Shown here: positions 43,030-52,272 of the stretch, piece after piece
Layout of the letters: each line of letters opens with the position of its first letter
Position numbering within the stretch: position 1 is the first letter of the stretch
Origin: an uncultured Bacteroidales bacterium
GTDB taxonomy: Bacteria; Bacteroidota; Bacteroidia; Bacteroidales; Muribaculaceae
Assembly: GCA_902762385.1 (NCBI GenBank)
Contig: CACWNQ010000006.1
Coordinates: 1 to 64,000, forward strand
Reading direction: 5' to 3'
Length of the DNA stretch: 64,000 bases
The notes under the pieces: generated by a model
The model's input: the letters and a program-made list of their open reading frames with translations, nothing else
What the model was told of the DNA's origin: nothing
Databases searched by the model: none
Position numbers and translations under genes: made by a program

Positions 43030-43764
43030 ATGAACTACAACAATCTTCCACCGTTGCCACAGGCTAATGCCTCGCAGGCAACACCTTATCAGAGCGAATG
43101 GTCACTCACGACCTACATGACAAAGGTGATGCGCAAGGTGTACACGAAAATGTTCCTCGGACTTCTCGTGACAGCGCTCACTTCATGGTTTGTGCTTAAC
43201 AACGAGACTGTTCTCATGACGCTGGTTCAGAGCCGTGGACTCCTAATAGGATTGTGCGTTGCTGAGCTTGCCTTGGTTTTCATCCTCTCGATGGCAATCA
43301 ACAAACTCAGCTCCCCAGTAGCAACTTTGCTCTTCTATGTATATGCTGTGATTAACGGTGTCACACTCACTCCCATTTTCTTGATGTACACCATGTCGTC
43401 AATCGCTCTCACATTCTTTGTGACAGCAGGTGTGTTCTTGGCAATGTCAATCTACGGCTACACCACCAAGAGCGATCTCACCAAGTTTGGCACTTTCATG
43501 GTAATGGCGCTCATTGGACTCATTGTATGCACCATTATCAACATCTTCTGGGCCAATAGCGTTATGGACTGGATTATCAGCTTTGCAGGCGTGATAATCT
43601 TCATTGGCCTCACTGCATGGGACACTCAGAAGATCAAGCAGATGGCACAGGAAACCGACGAGATGAACGCTGGCAAGCTTGCAACACTTGGCGCTTTGTC
43701 ACTCTACCTCGACTTCATCAATCTATTCCTCTATCTGCTTCGTTTCTTGGGCAATCGCAACTAA
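43030..43764 (+). CDS. Bax inhibitor-1/YccA family membrane protein
   Basis: 244 residues with seven hydrophobic segments. Family features: VYTKMFLGLLVTALTSW at the first segment, FVTAGVFLAMSIYGY in the middle, and a final TAWDTQKIKQMAQE with the conserved Asp, then LYLDFINLFLYLLRF. Homologues are calcium-leak channels or modulators of membrane proteases. The bacterial role is unsettled. It is a single gene ending in a good terminator. Confidence 0.93.
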   Translation: MNYNNLPPLPQANASQATPYQSEWSLTTYMTKVMRKVYTKMFLGLLVTALTSWFVLNNETVLMTLVQSRGLLIGLCVAELALVFILSMAINKLSSPVATLLFYVYAVINGVTLTPIFLMYTMSSIALTFFVTAGVFLAMSIYGYTTKSDLTKFGTFMVMALIGLIVCTIINIFWANSVMDWIISFAGVIIFIGLTAWDTQKIKQMAQETDEMNAGKLATLGALSLYLDFINLFLYLLRFLGNRN

Positions 43765-43790
43765 GAAAATATCTCACACATTACACATCG

Positions 43791-43826
43791 AGCGTCACAT
43801 CCATTTAAGATGTGGCGCTTTATTTA
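43791..43826 (+). terminator. Terminator after Bax-inhibitor gene
   Basis: Stem 43791-43801 with 43809-43819, one mismatch, followed by TTATTTACTTT. Confidence 0.75.
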
Positions 43827-43944
43827 CTTTATAACCTAACCCACTAGCTCCCTATTACCTAAAATTTAAACACACATTAATACAATAAAAATGCACAATT
43901 CGAGTTTTATATTTTAGATAATACTAATTTCGTTGTTTTAGATT

Positions 43945-45135
43945 ATGAAGAAATCAACTAGAATACTCGTCGCTATGGCTTTACTCATGACTAGCATGGC
44001 AGCCTTTGCCGACGATGACATCAAGAATGAAGAGTTCAACCCCATCACCACTGGTGTAACTTCACTCAGCATCACCCCCGATGCTCGTGGTGCATCAATG
44101 GGTGACCAGGGTGCCGCCACCGACCCTGACGTGAACTCGCAATTTTGGAACCCGTCAAAGTATGCTTTCGCCTACAGCAAAGCTGGAGTGTCAATTTCTT
44201 ACACTCCTTGGCTTCGCAAGCTCGTCAACGACATCTTCCTTGCTAACCTCTCAGGTTATTGGAAGATAGGTAGTGGAGACAATCAGGCAGTGAGTGCCTC
44301 GTTACGCTACTTCTCACTTGGTGAAATCAATAGTTCCGACGATTTAGGAAATGCCATGTCAAGCATCAATCCCTTTGAGATGGCTTTCGACGTTGGTTAC
44401 TCACGCAAACTGAGCGAGAAATTCTCGATGGGTGTTGTGCTTCGTTACATCTATAGCGACCTTGGATACTCCAACTATAGTGGTACCGACCAAACTACTG
44501 GAGCCTCGGCATTCTCGGCCGACATTTCGGGTTATTTCAACACCTACCCCATGATTGGACGCAACGAGTGTCAGTGGAACCTTGGTTTCAACATCTCTAA
44601 CATAGGTTCGAAGGTAAGCTACAACGGTGGCGACGATCCCGCGTTCATCCCCACTAACCTGAAAATTGGTACTGCTTTCACCTTCCCTCTTGCCGACTAC
44701 CACAACCTCACTCTCTCGGCCGAGGCCAACAAGCTTCTCGTACCAGCACGTCCTCGACTCGCCAACTACAATAATCAGGAGGAATATGAGCAGGCGCTTC
44801 AAAACTGGAAGGATATGTCGTCAATCACTGGAATCTTCAAGTCGTTTACCGATGCTCCAGGTGGATTCAAAGAAGAGTTGCGAGAGATTACATTCTCAAT
44901 TGGTGCTGAGTACAGCTATAACCAGCAGTTCTTCCTGCGTGGTGGTTTCTTCAACGAGAACAAGTACAAAGGTAACCGTAAGTACTTCGGTCTAGGTGCT
45001 GGCTTCGCGCTCAACGTAATCAAGCTCGATGCTGCCTATATGATTGCAACAGCGCAGAACAGTCCTCTGGACCAAACACTCCGATTCACTCTATCGTTCG
45101 ATATGGACGGCATCCGCAACCTTTTCAACAAGTAA
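43945..45135 (+). CDS. porV: Type IX secretion outer-membrane protein PorV
   Basis: 396 residues, signal peptide to about residue 22 (MAAFADD), then a FadL-like 14-strand barrel. PorV is the outer-membrane shuttle that carries T9SS cargo from the SprA channel to the attachment complex. Family-typical: ITTGVTSLSITPDARGASMG, GAATDPDVNSQFWNPSKYAF, LGEINSSDDLG and the end FNEN(K)YKGNRKYFGLGAGF plus TLRFTLSFDM. The gene supports T9SS being present, and so the reading of the giant proteins as cargo. The other T9SS genes are not in this window. Confidence 0.9.
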   Translation: MKKSTRILVAMALLMTSMAAFADDDIKNEEFNPITTGVTSLSITPDARGASMGDQGAATDPDVNSQFWNPSKYAFAYSKAGVSISYTPWLRKLVNDIFLANLSGYWKIGSGDNQAVSASLRYFSLGEINSSDDLGNAMSSINPFEMAFDVGYSRKLSEKFSMGVVLRYIYSDLGYSNYSGTDQTTGASAFSADISGYFNTYPMIGRNECQWNLGFNISNIGSKVSYNGGDDPAFIPTNLKIGTAFTFPLADYHNLTLSAEANKLLVPARPRLANYNNQEEYEQALQNWKDMSSITGIFKSFTDAPGGFKEELREITFSIGAEYSYNQQFFLRGGFFNENKYKGNRKYFGLGAGFALNVIKLDAAYMIATAQNSPLDQTLRFTLSFDMDGIRNLFNK

Positions 45136-45157
45136 TAAAACAACCATAATATTATAA

Positions 45158-45190
45158 ATAGGGACGAGGAGCACCTTGTCCCTATTGTTT
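45158..45190 (+). terminator. Hairpin after porV
   Basis: Stem ATAGGGAC (45158-45165) with GTCCCTAT (45178-45185), followed by TGTTTAAAA. The T tract is short, so it may be a weak terminator. Confidence 0.5.
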
Positions 45191-45206
45191 AAAAAACACA
45201 AAGATT

Positions 45207-45686
45207 ATGATGCGCATAGGATACGGATTTGACGTGCATCGCCTAGTCGAAGGGCGAGAATTATGGATTGGTGGCGTGAAAATCGATCATGACAAGGGGC
45301 TGCTGGGCCACAGCGATGCCGATGTGGCAATTCATGCCCTATGCGACGCATTGCTCGGTGCCGCCGCATTGCGCGACATTGGCTTCCACTTTCCCGATAG
45401 TAATCCTATTTATAAAGGCATCGATAGTCGCAAGCTCCTGCGTGAAGTAATCCAGTTGCTGGACGAGAAAGGCTACCGTCTGGGAAATTGTGACATCACA
45501 ATCTGCGCCGAGGCCCCCAAGATGAATCCTCACATTCCTGCCATGCAGGAACAGCTCGCCGAGTGCATGCAGTGTTCCCCCTCTCAGGTGTCAATCAAAG
45601 CCACCACCACCGAGCGACTTGGCTACACGGGCCGTGGCGAAGGCATCGCCGCCCACGCCGTAGCATTAATATTAAAGAATGACTAA
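45207..45686 (+). CDS. ispF: 2-C-methyl-D-erythritol 2,4-cyclodiphosphate synthase
   Basis: 159 residues, the fifth MEP pathway step, a zinc trimer. GYGFDVHRL supplies two zinc ligands (Asp and His), [19 protein letters not shown] a third (His), and [23 protein letters not shown] and [19 protein letters not shown] are the other family blocks. The length is normal. It lies 71 bases after porV, with a weak hairpin between, and converges on glpB. Confidence 0.97.
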   Translation: MMRIGYGFDVHRLVEGRELWIGGVKIDHDKGLLGHSDADVAIHALCDALLGAAALRDIGFHFPDSNPIYKGIDSRKLLREVIQLLDEKGYRLGNCDITICAEAPKMNPHIPAMQEQLAECMQCSPSQVSIKATTTERLGYTGRGEGIAAHAVALILKND

Positions 45687-45715
45687 TTCTTAGTATTTCC
45701 TATTTTCCAAACCCA

Positions 45716-46957
45716 TTATATCTGCCTTGCCACTTGCAGGGCAGTCATCACTGCCACACCAGTGTCGTCGGCTAGTTTAAGGCTATTGTGCCCACTCAAT
45801 ATAGAGCCAATGGCAAACAGGTTTTCAATAGGACGACCATCTTTGAATGCATGATATTCGTTGTCGGTCTTTACCCCAAATTCCATGTAGGGCTGGGCGT
45901 CAAACAGGTTCTCTCGACTCCATTCACCACACTTGCCCGAATAGTCCACATCAAGGCCAAAAATGGGCTCACTCACTCCTGCAGCACTAGATGCCAGGCC
46001 ACCATTCATAAATGAGCCTGATGCTAGCACAAAGTGGTCGGCCACGATGTCTTGGTCGGGGAAGTTCTTGGCCTCAATGCTCAGCACTCTGTCGCCAGCC
46101 ATCTTGGCGCTTTTCACCATACTTCCCAAGAAGAAGGTTCCACCGTTCTGAACAAACAACTTGCGCAATCGCGACATAAGGCGAGTGCCAGCTATGCTAG
46201 GCGGCAAGGTCGACACAAATTTCACAGGAGCCTTAACTTGATGCGCAATTTTAACTGCTGTCTCGTCGCCATCAAGGCCAAACACTGCCGGCAGCACTGC
46301 CACCTCAGCATCACCCATCGATGAGCGCACCTTACGTGCTAAGTCATTGAGCACACCATCGTTCTGCATCAGCTTGGCAACTGCAGTCGAACGCATCACC
46401 GAAGGACCACTCGAGAGTTTGTCGACAGTGCCCAGTTTCACGTCACACATCTCGCAGTCTACCCCCAATCGCCTGAATGATTCAGCTATGAAGTCGTACG
46501 GAAAGTCAAGAAAACCCTGAATATTCACCAATGCCACCTTGTTCCAAGGCAACTTGTCTCGGCTATCGCTTGTAACATAGTCATCGAGTGTGAGCCAAGT
46601 GGGACGCAACAAGCCCAATGGTGTCATGCGATAATGGTTCATGTTGCTTGTCTCACCGTAGAAACTCAAACCTGCACCTCCAAGAATCACAGGTGCCATA
46701 GCAACATTGTGAATCACATTGGCAATTCCCATTTTTGAGTAAGGATGGTTTGGGCTCAGGTTAGGAATAACATCTAGTGGATTCTCCACCTCATTGCCCT
46801 CTTCGTCAAAACCCAACAGGTCAATCGAACCTGAGTTGAAGTTAAGTTTACTCTGGCCCTTAGCCATTAGAGCAACATGCTTGCCATTAGTGGCAAGAGC
46901 TATTCCACACATGATGGCACTAAGTCCACCACCTATCACTATCACGTCAAACTTCAT
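45716..46957 (-). CDS. glpB: Anaerobic glycerol-3-phosphate dehydrogenase subunit B
   Basis: 413 residues, flavoprotein subunit with VIGGGLSAIMCGIALATNGK at the N-terminus (FAD), a middle NFNSGSIDLLGF and the C-terminal LFAIGSILSGHN. GlpB links the GlpA dehydrogenase to the membrane subunit GlpC. It starts 21 bases after glpA. No glpC follows: the next gene, ispF, comes from the other strand after 29 bases. Confidence 0.92.
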   Translation of the reverse strand: MKFDVIVIGGGLSAIMCGIALATNGKHVALMAKGQSKLNFNSGSIDLLGFDEEGNEVENPLDVIPNLSPNHPYSKMGIANVIHNVAMAPVILGGAGLSFYGETSNMNHYRMTPLGLLRPTWLTLDDYVTSDSRDKLPWNKVALVNIQGFLDFPYDFIAESFRRLGVDCEMCDVKLGTVDKLSSGPSVMRSTAVAKLMQNDGVLNDLARKVRSSMGDAEVAVLPAVFGLDGDETAVKIAHQVKAPVKFVSTLPPSIAGTRLMSRLRKLFVQNGGTFFLGSMVKSAKMAGDRVLSIEAKNFPDQDIVADHFVLASGSFMNGGLASSAAGVSEPIFGLDVDYSGKCGEWSRENLFDAQPYMEFGVKTDNEYHAFKDGRPIENLFAIGSILSGHNSLKLADDTGVAVMTALQVARQI

Positions 46958-46978
46958 ATCGCATCAATAATAATCGTT

Positions 46979-48586
46979 CTACATTGTCAAGCCGCACAAG
47001 CCCTCATATATTGTAATCGTGAGCTGAGCCTCGCTAAGCGATGAGCCCCATGCAATCGGGCGCAATCCCTTCCATCGCTCGTTCATGAACGATGCAAGGT
47101 CGGCAAGGACAGTTTCAGCATCGCCGCCAGCCTTGCACAACTGCAGCGCAGCACGGCAGGCACACAACTTACCTTGACACGACCCCATGCCCATGCGTGT
47201 GCGACGACGCATATTGGCGAGATTGTTCACATGCAACTTTTCAATAGCATATTTCATCTCGCTCACACTCACATGCTCACACTCACACACCATTGCTTTG
47301 TCTTCGTTGCTATGGTCCTTTATTTCCTTTGTGAGCGAGCCATGGCGCTCTTGAGCAGCCTTCATTGCCACAGCGTGGTAGTTACCTCGCTTCTTCGGTA
47401 CTTTCTCGTCGCTGCCCGGCAACGGCAAGATGGCCGTGGTGCATGCGCCCACCATGTCGAGCTTCTTGCACACCAGGTCGGTTGCAATCTCAGCCATGAG
47501 CCTATAGGTCATCATCTTGCCACCTGTAATAGTGATAAAACCATCCAGTCCATCTCGTTCCTTATGGTCAAGGCACACGATGCCGCGGCTTATGCTGCGT
47601 CCCGATGGGTCATCATCGCTGGCCACCAACGGTCTCACACCAGCATAGGCCCTCAGGATGCGCGTGCGTGCTAATGATGGCACAAGATGAACGCCCTCAT
47701 TGAGCAATGTCTCCACCTCGGCACGTGTCACACGCATGTCATCAATCTCGGTAATCGGCACTCTATCGCTCGTTGTTCCCAGCATACTCACAATCTTGTC
47801 GGGGACAAGGATATCACCGTTTGCAGGCTTGCGGCAGCGGTTTATCACCATGTTGTTCACCCTATGGCTAAAAATGAGCAACGAGCCCTTAGCAGGAAAC
47901 ATATTGATTGTCACACCAGCCTTCTTGGCTATTAATGTTCCCCAAATACCGGCAGCATTAACCGTTACAGGAGCATAAGCTTCAGTCATTTCACCTGTTA
48001 GGTTGTTGCGAAGCTTAACGCCTATAACGCGTGCGTTCTCAACTATCATGTCGGTCACTTCATGATAAGTGAGTGCCACTGCTCCATGACGGCGAGCATC
48101 AATCAGGTTGGCAGTCGTCAATGTGAATGGATCGATTGAGGCATCAGGGACTCGCACAGCACCTATCAGTGCTGGATTCAATGATGGCTCGAGCATGCGA
48201 GCCTCGGCAGGGTCGATAATCTCGGCACTAATGCCTGCTCGCAGGCATGCATCAACAAATGTCGCTTGATATTCAAGGTCATCCTCAGGCAATGTGACAA
48301 AAAGGCCATCAGTCTCCTCAATGCAGTGGCGTGCTATCTGGCGCAGAATCATGTTCTCGCCTATGCACTCCGATGCACTGTCCTGGTCGGTAACTGCATA
48401 GCGTGCTCCACTATGCATCAGGCCATGGTTGCGTCCTGTGGCGCCATTGGTGAAGTCGTAGCGCTCAACCAGCAGCACCTTAAGCCCTCGCAATGCACAA
48501 TCGCGAGCTGTGCCGGCACCTGTGATACCACCACCTATTATAATAACATCATATTCAGGACTTGCAGGTTTGTTATTTTCTAACAT
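46979..48586 (-). CDS. glpA: Anaerobic glycerol-3-phosphate dehydrogenase subunit A
   Basis: About 535 residues from the ATG at 48584-48586; the frame is open 19 codons upstream, but this start places VIIIGGGITGAGTARDC, the FAD motif, near the N-terminus as in the family. ERYDFTNGATGRNHGLMHSG follows, and the C-terminal BFD-like [2Fe-2S] domain has its four cysteines in VCECEH and CQGKLC (about 470-510). It oxidises glycerol 3-phosphate to dihydroxyacetone phosphate and passes electrons toward menaquinone. Divergent from ugd, with a shared 197-base spacer. Confidence 0.92.
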   Translation of the reverse strand: MLENNKPASPEYDVIIIGGGITGAGTARDCALRGLKVLLVERYDFTNGATGRNHGLMHSGARYAVTDQDSASECIGENMILRQIARHCIEETDGLFVTLPEDDLEYQATFVDACLRAGISAEIIDPAEARMLEPSLNPALIGAVRVPDASIDPFTLTTANLIDARRHGAVALTYHEVTDMIVENARVIGVKLRNNLTGEMTEAYAPVTVNAAGIWGTLIAKKAGVTINMFPAKGSLLIFSHRVNNMVINRCRKPANGDILVPDKIVSMLGTTSDRVPITEIDDMRVTRAEVETLLNEGVHLVPSLARTRILRAYAGVRPLVASDDDPSGRSISRGIVCLDHKERDGLDGFITITGGKMMTYRLMAEIATDLVCKKLDMVGACTTAILPLPGSDEKVPKKRGNYHAVAMKAAQERHGSLTKEIKDHSNEDKAMVCECEHVSVSEMKYAIEKLHVNNLANMRRRTRMGMGSCQGKLCACRAALQLCKAGGDAETVLADLASFMNERWKGLRPIAWGSSLSEAQLTITIYEGLCGLTM

Positions 48587-48640
48587 TATATCATTAGAGA
48601 GAGTTAGGTTAATCAATCTTGGTCTTTGCAACTCAATCCA

Positions 48641-48648
48641 CAAAGTTA
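48641..48648 (-). promoter_or_regulatory. -7 box of glpAB
   Basis: TAACTTTG on the minus strand, 55 bases before the glpA ATG, without a clear TTG upstream. Confidence 0.4.
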
Positions 48649-48718
48649 CAACAAAAAACTGGTCTAAACATGTTTTTCACCCTTTTTATGCACGCACAAT
48701 TAAAAAAATGTAATTTAT

Positions 48719-48749
48719 TTGCTACTTTGAAAGAAAAAAGGTATTTTTG
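48719..48749 (+). promoter_or_regulatory. Promoter of ugd
   Basis: TTG (48719-48721), 20 bases, TATTTTTG (48742-48749); 34 bases to the ATG at 48784. Confidence 0.55.
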
Positions 48750-48783
48750 TGACCAAACTATTACAAAAACACATCTATTAATC

Positions 48784-50109
48784 ATGAACATACTTATCGT
48801 TGGAACCGGATATGCAGGCCTAGTAACTGGTGCCTGTTTTGCCGACCTTGGAGTCAACGTGACTTGTGTCGACTCCGACGCACGAAAAATCAACCTCTTG
48901 CTTTATGGAGGGCTCCCTATCTACGAGCAAGGTCTCGAAGACATGGTAAAACGCTCGGTTGCAGCACGCAGACTAAACTTTACGAGTAATTTCTCTAACG
49001 TGTTCGACAACGTCGACTATGTGTTCTGTGCTGTCGACACGCCACCTGCTCAAGACGGAGGTACCGACCTTACTCAAGTAATCGACACAGCAACCCAGTT
49101 TGCTCAAAATATCAACAACTATGCCGTATTTATCATCAAGTCTACGGTGCCACTGGGAACCTCAAAGAAAATCAAGGAACTTATAAAGAGCATCCTTGAT
49201 GAGCGACAGGTTGACTTTGAATTTGACGTAGTTTCCAATCCCGACTTCCTTACCGAAGGAAACGCTATTAAGAACTTCATGAAACCCGACCGTATCATCC
49301 TCGGTGTCGACAATGAGCGTTCGCGCAAGGCAATGGACACACTCTATCATCCACTAAAGTTCAAGTATTTCCCTGTTATCTACACCGATTCCACTACTGC
49401 CGAGATGATAAAATATGCCGCCACTTCGATGCTTGCCACACGCGTGAGCTTCATGAACGAAATCGCCAACTTGTGCGAAATAGTAGGGGCCGATATCAAC
49501 ACTGTGCGTCATGGTGTGGGAACCGACAGCCGAATAGGACCTAAATACATTTACCCTGGTTGCGGATATGGAGGAACACTTTTCCCAAAAGACATTAACG
49601 ACCTTATCAACATTGCCGAGAAGAACGGCTACTCGATGGAGGTGCTGAAAGCTGTCGACAAAGTGAACAGCCGCCAGAAACAACGTCTTTTCGAGAAATT
49701 CCGTGATTACTATGGTGGCGACATCAAGGGCAAGACTGTGGCTTTGTGGGGACTCTCTTTCAAACCCAACACCGACGATATTCGTGAGTCACCAGCAATT
49801 ACTACTATTGACATGCTACTGCAGGCAGGATGCCATGTGCGAGTCTACGACCCGGTGGCCATGAATGCCATCAAGTTCCGCTGGAACGACATCTACTGCG
49901 CCCTCGACATCTACGATGCTGTCAATAAGGCCGATGCCGTGATGCTCGTCACCGAGTGGCGACAGTTCCGCGTGCCATCGTGGGAGAAGGTCAAAGAGGC
50001 CATGAAAACACCTCTCATCATCGATGGACGAAACATCTACGACGGCAACGAACTCGAAGACATGGGCTTCACTTATTACTGCATAGGAAAAGAACCAAAC
50101 AAGCTATAA
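48784..50109 (+). CDS. UDP-glucose 6-dehydrogenase-like, catalytic Cys replaced
   Basis: 441 residues from the ATG at 48784. The N-terminal NAD domain has VGTGYAGLVTGACFADLG and CVDSD. The middle helical domain and the C-terminal UDP-binding domain (LWGLSFKPNTDDIRESPA, VYDPVA) are also in place. The family active site GxGxGG(S/H)C-FPKD reads GCGYGGTLFPKD at residues 259-270, so residue 266 is Leu where the nucleophilic Cys is expected. A Cys occurs six residues earlier (260). Other blocks are intact, including the conserved FMNEIANLCE. It may have lost the two-step oxidation, use the displaced Cys, or be a subfamily with another reaction. Confidence 0.85.
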   Translation: MNILIVGTGYAGLVTGACFADLGVNVTCVDSDARKINLLLYGGLPIYEQGLEDMVKRSVAARRLNFTSNFSNVFDNVDYVFCAVDTPPAQDGGTDLTQVIDTATQFAQNINNYAVFIIKSTVPLGTSKKIKELIKSILDERQVDFEFDVVSNPDFLTEGNAIKNFMKPDRIILGVDNERSRKAMDTLYHPLKFKYFPVIYTDSTTAEMIKYAATSMLATRVSFMNEIANLCEIVGADINTVRHGVGTDSRIGPKYIYPGCGYGGTLFPKDINDLINIAEKNGYSMEVLKAVDKVNSRQKQRLFEKFRDYYGGDIKGKTVALWGLSFKPNTDDIRESPAITTIDMLLQAGCHVRVYDPVAMNAIKFRWNDIYCALDIYDAVNKADAVMLVTEWRQFRVPSWEKVKEAMKTPLIIDGRNIYDGNELEDMGFTYYCIGKEPNKL

Positions 50110-50139
50110 AAGACAAGACATTATTTATAACAAAAAGAT

Positions 50140-50176
50140 TAGGAGTAACAGCACCCTGCTACTCCTAGTTTTTTCT
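50140..50176. terminator. Bidirectional terminator between ugd and rluD
   Basis: Stem TAGGAGTA (50140-50147) with TACTCCTA (50160-50167), extended by CAG/CTG, followed by GTTTTTTCTT on the plus strand and by a T-rich tract on the minus strand (AAAAAG at 50132). It serves two convergent genes. Confidence 0.8.
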
Positions 50177-50195
50177 TAGCTATTCCTAGTCATTC

Positions 50196-51284
50196 CTAGT
50201 TACTCCTACCCTCAACAAATTCTTCCCAACGCTTAATTAGAGCTGCCATATCTTCGGGCAGTTCGCTATTGAAGTCCATCTGCTCTCCTGTGCGAGGGTG
50301 CACGAAGCCCAGCGTCTTGGCATGCAGTGCTTGGCGTGGACACAACTTGAAGCAGTTGTGAATAAACTGCGCGTAACTCGACGAAGTATTACCACGCAAA
50401 ATCTTGTCGCCACCATAGCGTTCGTCGTTAAATAGTGGATGCCCTATGTGGCGCATATGCACACGAATCTGGTGCGTTCTCCCCGTCTCAAGCTGGCACT
50501 GAACCACTGCCACATGGTTAAGGTTCTCTATCGTGTGATAGTGGGTCACAGCATGCTTGCCTTGGTCCCCCTCGGGAAACACTGCCATCTGCAGTCGGTC
50601 ACGTAGGCTTCGCCCTATATTGCCCTCGATTGTACCGTCAAGTTCCTTCATTGCGCCCCACACCACTGCAATGTACTGGCGCTTGGTGGTCTTGTTAAAG
50701 AACTGAAGTCCAAGCGATGTTTTGGCATCGGGTGTTTTAGCAACAACAAGCAACCCACTGGTGTCTTTATCGATACGATGCACAAGGCCCATGCGAGGGT
50801 CAGTAACATCATAGTTTGGGTTGTCCTTAAAGTGCCATGCCAGAGCATTAACCAGTGTGCCGTCGTAATTGCCATGTCCGGGATGCACGCACATTCCTGC
50901 AGGTTTGTTCACCACCAGCAAATCCTCATCTTCGTAAACAATATTAAGTGGAATATCCTGGGCTATAATCTCATTCTCATAGCGAGGACGGTCCATCACT
51001 ACTGAGATCTCATCGCCGGGATGCACCCGGTAATTGCTCTTCACGGCACGACCGTTAACGCGTATGCACTGCGCCTCGGCAGCATTCTGAATACGGTTGC
51101 GAGATGTTCCTTTAATGCGTTCAACAAGGTACTTGTCGATGCGCAGCAACACATGTCCAGGCTCCACCACATAGTGGTAGTGCTCCCAGTAGTCGCGCCC
51201 GTTCTCGGTAAAGTCGGGATCGCTAAAGTCGCTCTGTATTTCAAGTTGCTCTTCGTCGAGCAAGCCATCATCAAGTGTTGCCAT
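50196..51284 (-). CDS. RluD family pseudouridine synthase
   Basis: 362 residues. The S4 RNA-binding domain (about 40-110; RIDKYLVERI, IQNAAEAQCIRVNG) is followed by a RluA-type catalytic domain with HRIDKDTSGLLVVAKT (about 165), holding the catalytic Asp, then ETGRTHQIRVHMRHIGHPLFND. The target is probably U1911/1915/1917-type positions in 23S rRNA, but RluC/D specificity cannot be proven by reading. It lies 112 bases downstream of the PASTA gene, an order seen in other Bacteroidales. An N-terminal acidic stretch of about 35 residues is extra. Confidence 0.9.
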   Translation of the reverse strand: MATLDDGLLDEEQLEIQSDFSDPDFTENGRDYWEHYHYVVEPGHVLLRIDKYLVERIKGTSRNRIQNAAEAQCIRVNGRAVKSNYRVHPGDEISVVMDRPRYENEIIAQDIPLNIVYEDEDLLVVNKPAGMCVHPGHGNYDGTLVNALAWHFKDNPNYDVTDPRMGLVHRIDKDTSGLLVVAKTPDAKTSLGLQFFNKTTKRQYIAVVWGAMKELDGTIEGNIGRSLRDRLQMAVFPEGDQGKHAVTHYHTIENLNHVAVVQCQLETGRTHQIRVHMRHIGHPLFNDERYGGDKILRGNTSSSYAQFIHNCFKLCPRQALHAKTLGFVHPRTGEQMDFNSELPEDMAALIKRWEEFVEGRSN

Positions 51285-51396
51285 GCGTTTTGTTGAAAAA
51301 AGATGGAGGCCCAGTTCCTTACCTTGCCCCCACCTGTAGCAGTTAAGTTGTCAATCTAATGATTGCTAAATTCAGGACTCTTATATCTGTTAATGA

Positions 51397-52047
51397 TTAA
51401 TCTTCATTGGGATGCTGACGAGCCTCGGCTGCTGCTTTTTCACGCTGCTGTTGCTGCAATGAGTCTTGCAGATTGTCGGGGAGCACGTCGAATGGCATCT
51501 CTGGAACAAGGCCATCACCCACCTCAATGCTGATTTGATCCTTAATCGAAACCTTGCTGCCCGGAGTGACTGGATGACCATTAACTTTCACAGCAAGAAC
51601 CAAACCTTCATCGGCACTAGGCACAGTGTCAACCGTCACATGTTTAAATCCCATTGATGTCAAACGATTGACTGCATCTCGGCACGATATCTCGCTTAAA
51701 ATGGGCAGATTCACCATCTTAGGATTGAAAGCGTTGATAGTCAAGTAAATCACACGAGTTTTCTTGGCCATAGCATTTGCCTTAGGCTCCTGCTCAAGCA
51801 CCATGCCGGGCTTAATGGCTTCGTTAAACAGCGAATCACTAATCTCCCATTCAAAGCCAGCAGCCTCAATCTTGCGGATAGCATTATCAAGGCTCATGTT
51901 GCGCACACTAGGCACCTTAGCCTCCTGGCCATGCAAAGTAAAAATGTCAATCAGCAGATATAGTGCATACCATACTGCGACAAAGACTATAATAACTCCC
52001 AGTGCATTTGCCAGAATGGGATGTTTCTTTCCAAATTCTCCAAGCAT
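51397..52047 (-). CDS. PASTA domain membrane protein
   Basis: 216 residues: a single N-terminal membrane helix (about 10-33, LGVIIVFVAVWYALYLLI), then two to three PASTA repeats (VPSVRNMSLDNAIRKIEAAG, VNLPILSEISCRDAVNRLTS) and a low-complexity Gln/Arg tail. There is no kinase domain. PASTA repeats bind muropeptides or act as spacers in cell-wall proteins, so a periplasmic role in envelope growth is likely. A good promoter lies 40 bases upstream. Confidence 0.85.
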   Translation of the reverse strand: MLGEFGKKHPILANALGVIIVFVAVWYALYLLIDIFTLHGQEAKVPSVRNMSLDNAIRKIEAAGFEWEISDSLFNEAIKPGMVLEQEPKANAMAKKTRVIYLTINAFNPKMVNLPILSEISCRDAVNRLTSMGFKHVTVDTVPSADEGLVLAVKVNGHPVTPGSKVSIKDQISIEVGDGLVPEMPFDVLPDNLQDSLQQQQREKAAAEARQHPNED

Positions 52048-52087
52048 ATCTTGTCAAAAATAAATGTCAGTTTTCGTTTTAAACGCA

Positions 52088-52118
52088 CAAAGATAGCAAT
52101 TTGGACGTTATTGGGCAA
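52088..52118 (-). promoter_or_regulatory. Promoter of PASTA/rluD unit
   Basis: Minus-strand TTG (52118-52116), 20 bases, TATCTTTG (52095-52088). Confidence 0.6.
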
Positions 52119-52204
52119 ATAAAATAAATATTTTTAATCGCATCATGATTTCACAACATGAGTTGAAACACTTTCAAAAACCATCCAACACTCTATAACT
52201 CAAT

Positions 52205-52243
52205 AAAATAACCAATGAGACACCACTAATGGCATCTCATTGG
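52205..52243 (-). terminator. Terminator of M6 protease gene
   Basis: Stem CCAATGAGA (52212-52220) with TCTCATTGG (52235-52243), then TTATTTTATT on the minus strand. Confidence 0.75.
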
Positions 52244-52272
52244 CATTTATCAGTGATTTAGGGTGTCCTCTC

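Noticed and set aside
48619..48783. 55-codon upstream extension of the ugd-like gene
   Set aside because: It crosses the promoter boxes and displaces the N-terminal NAD motif that normally begins the protein.
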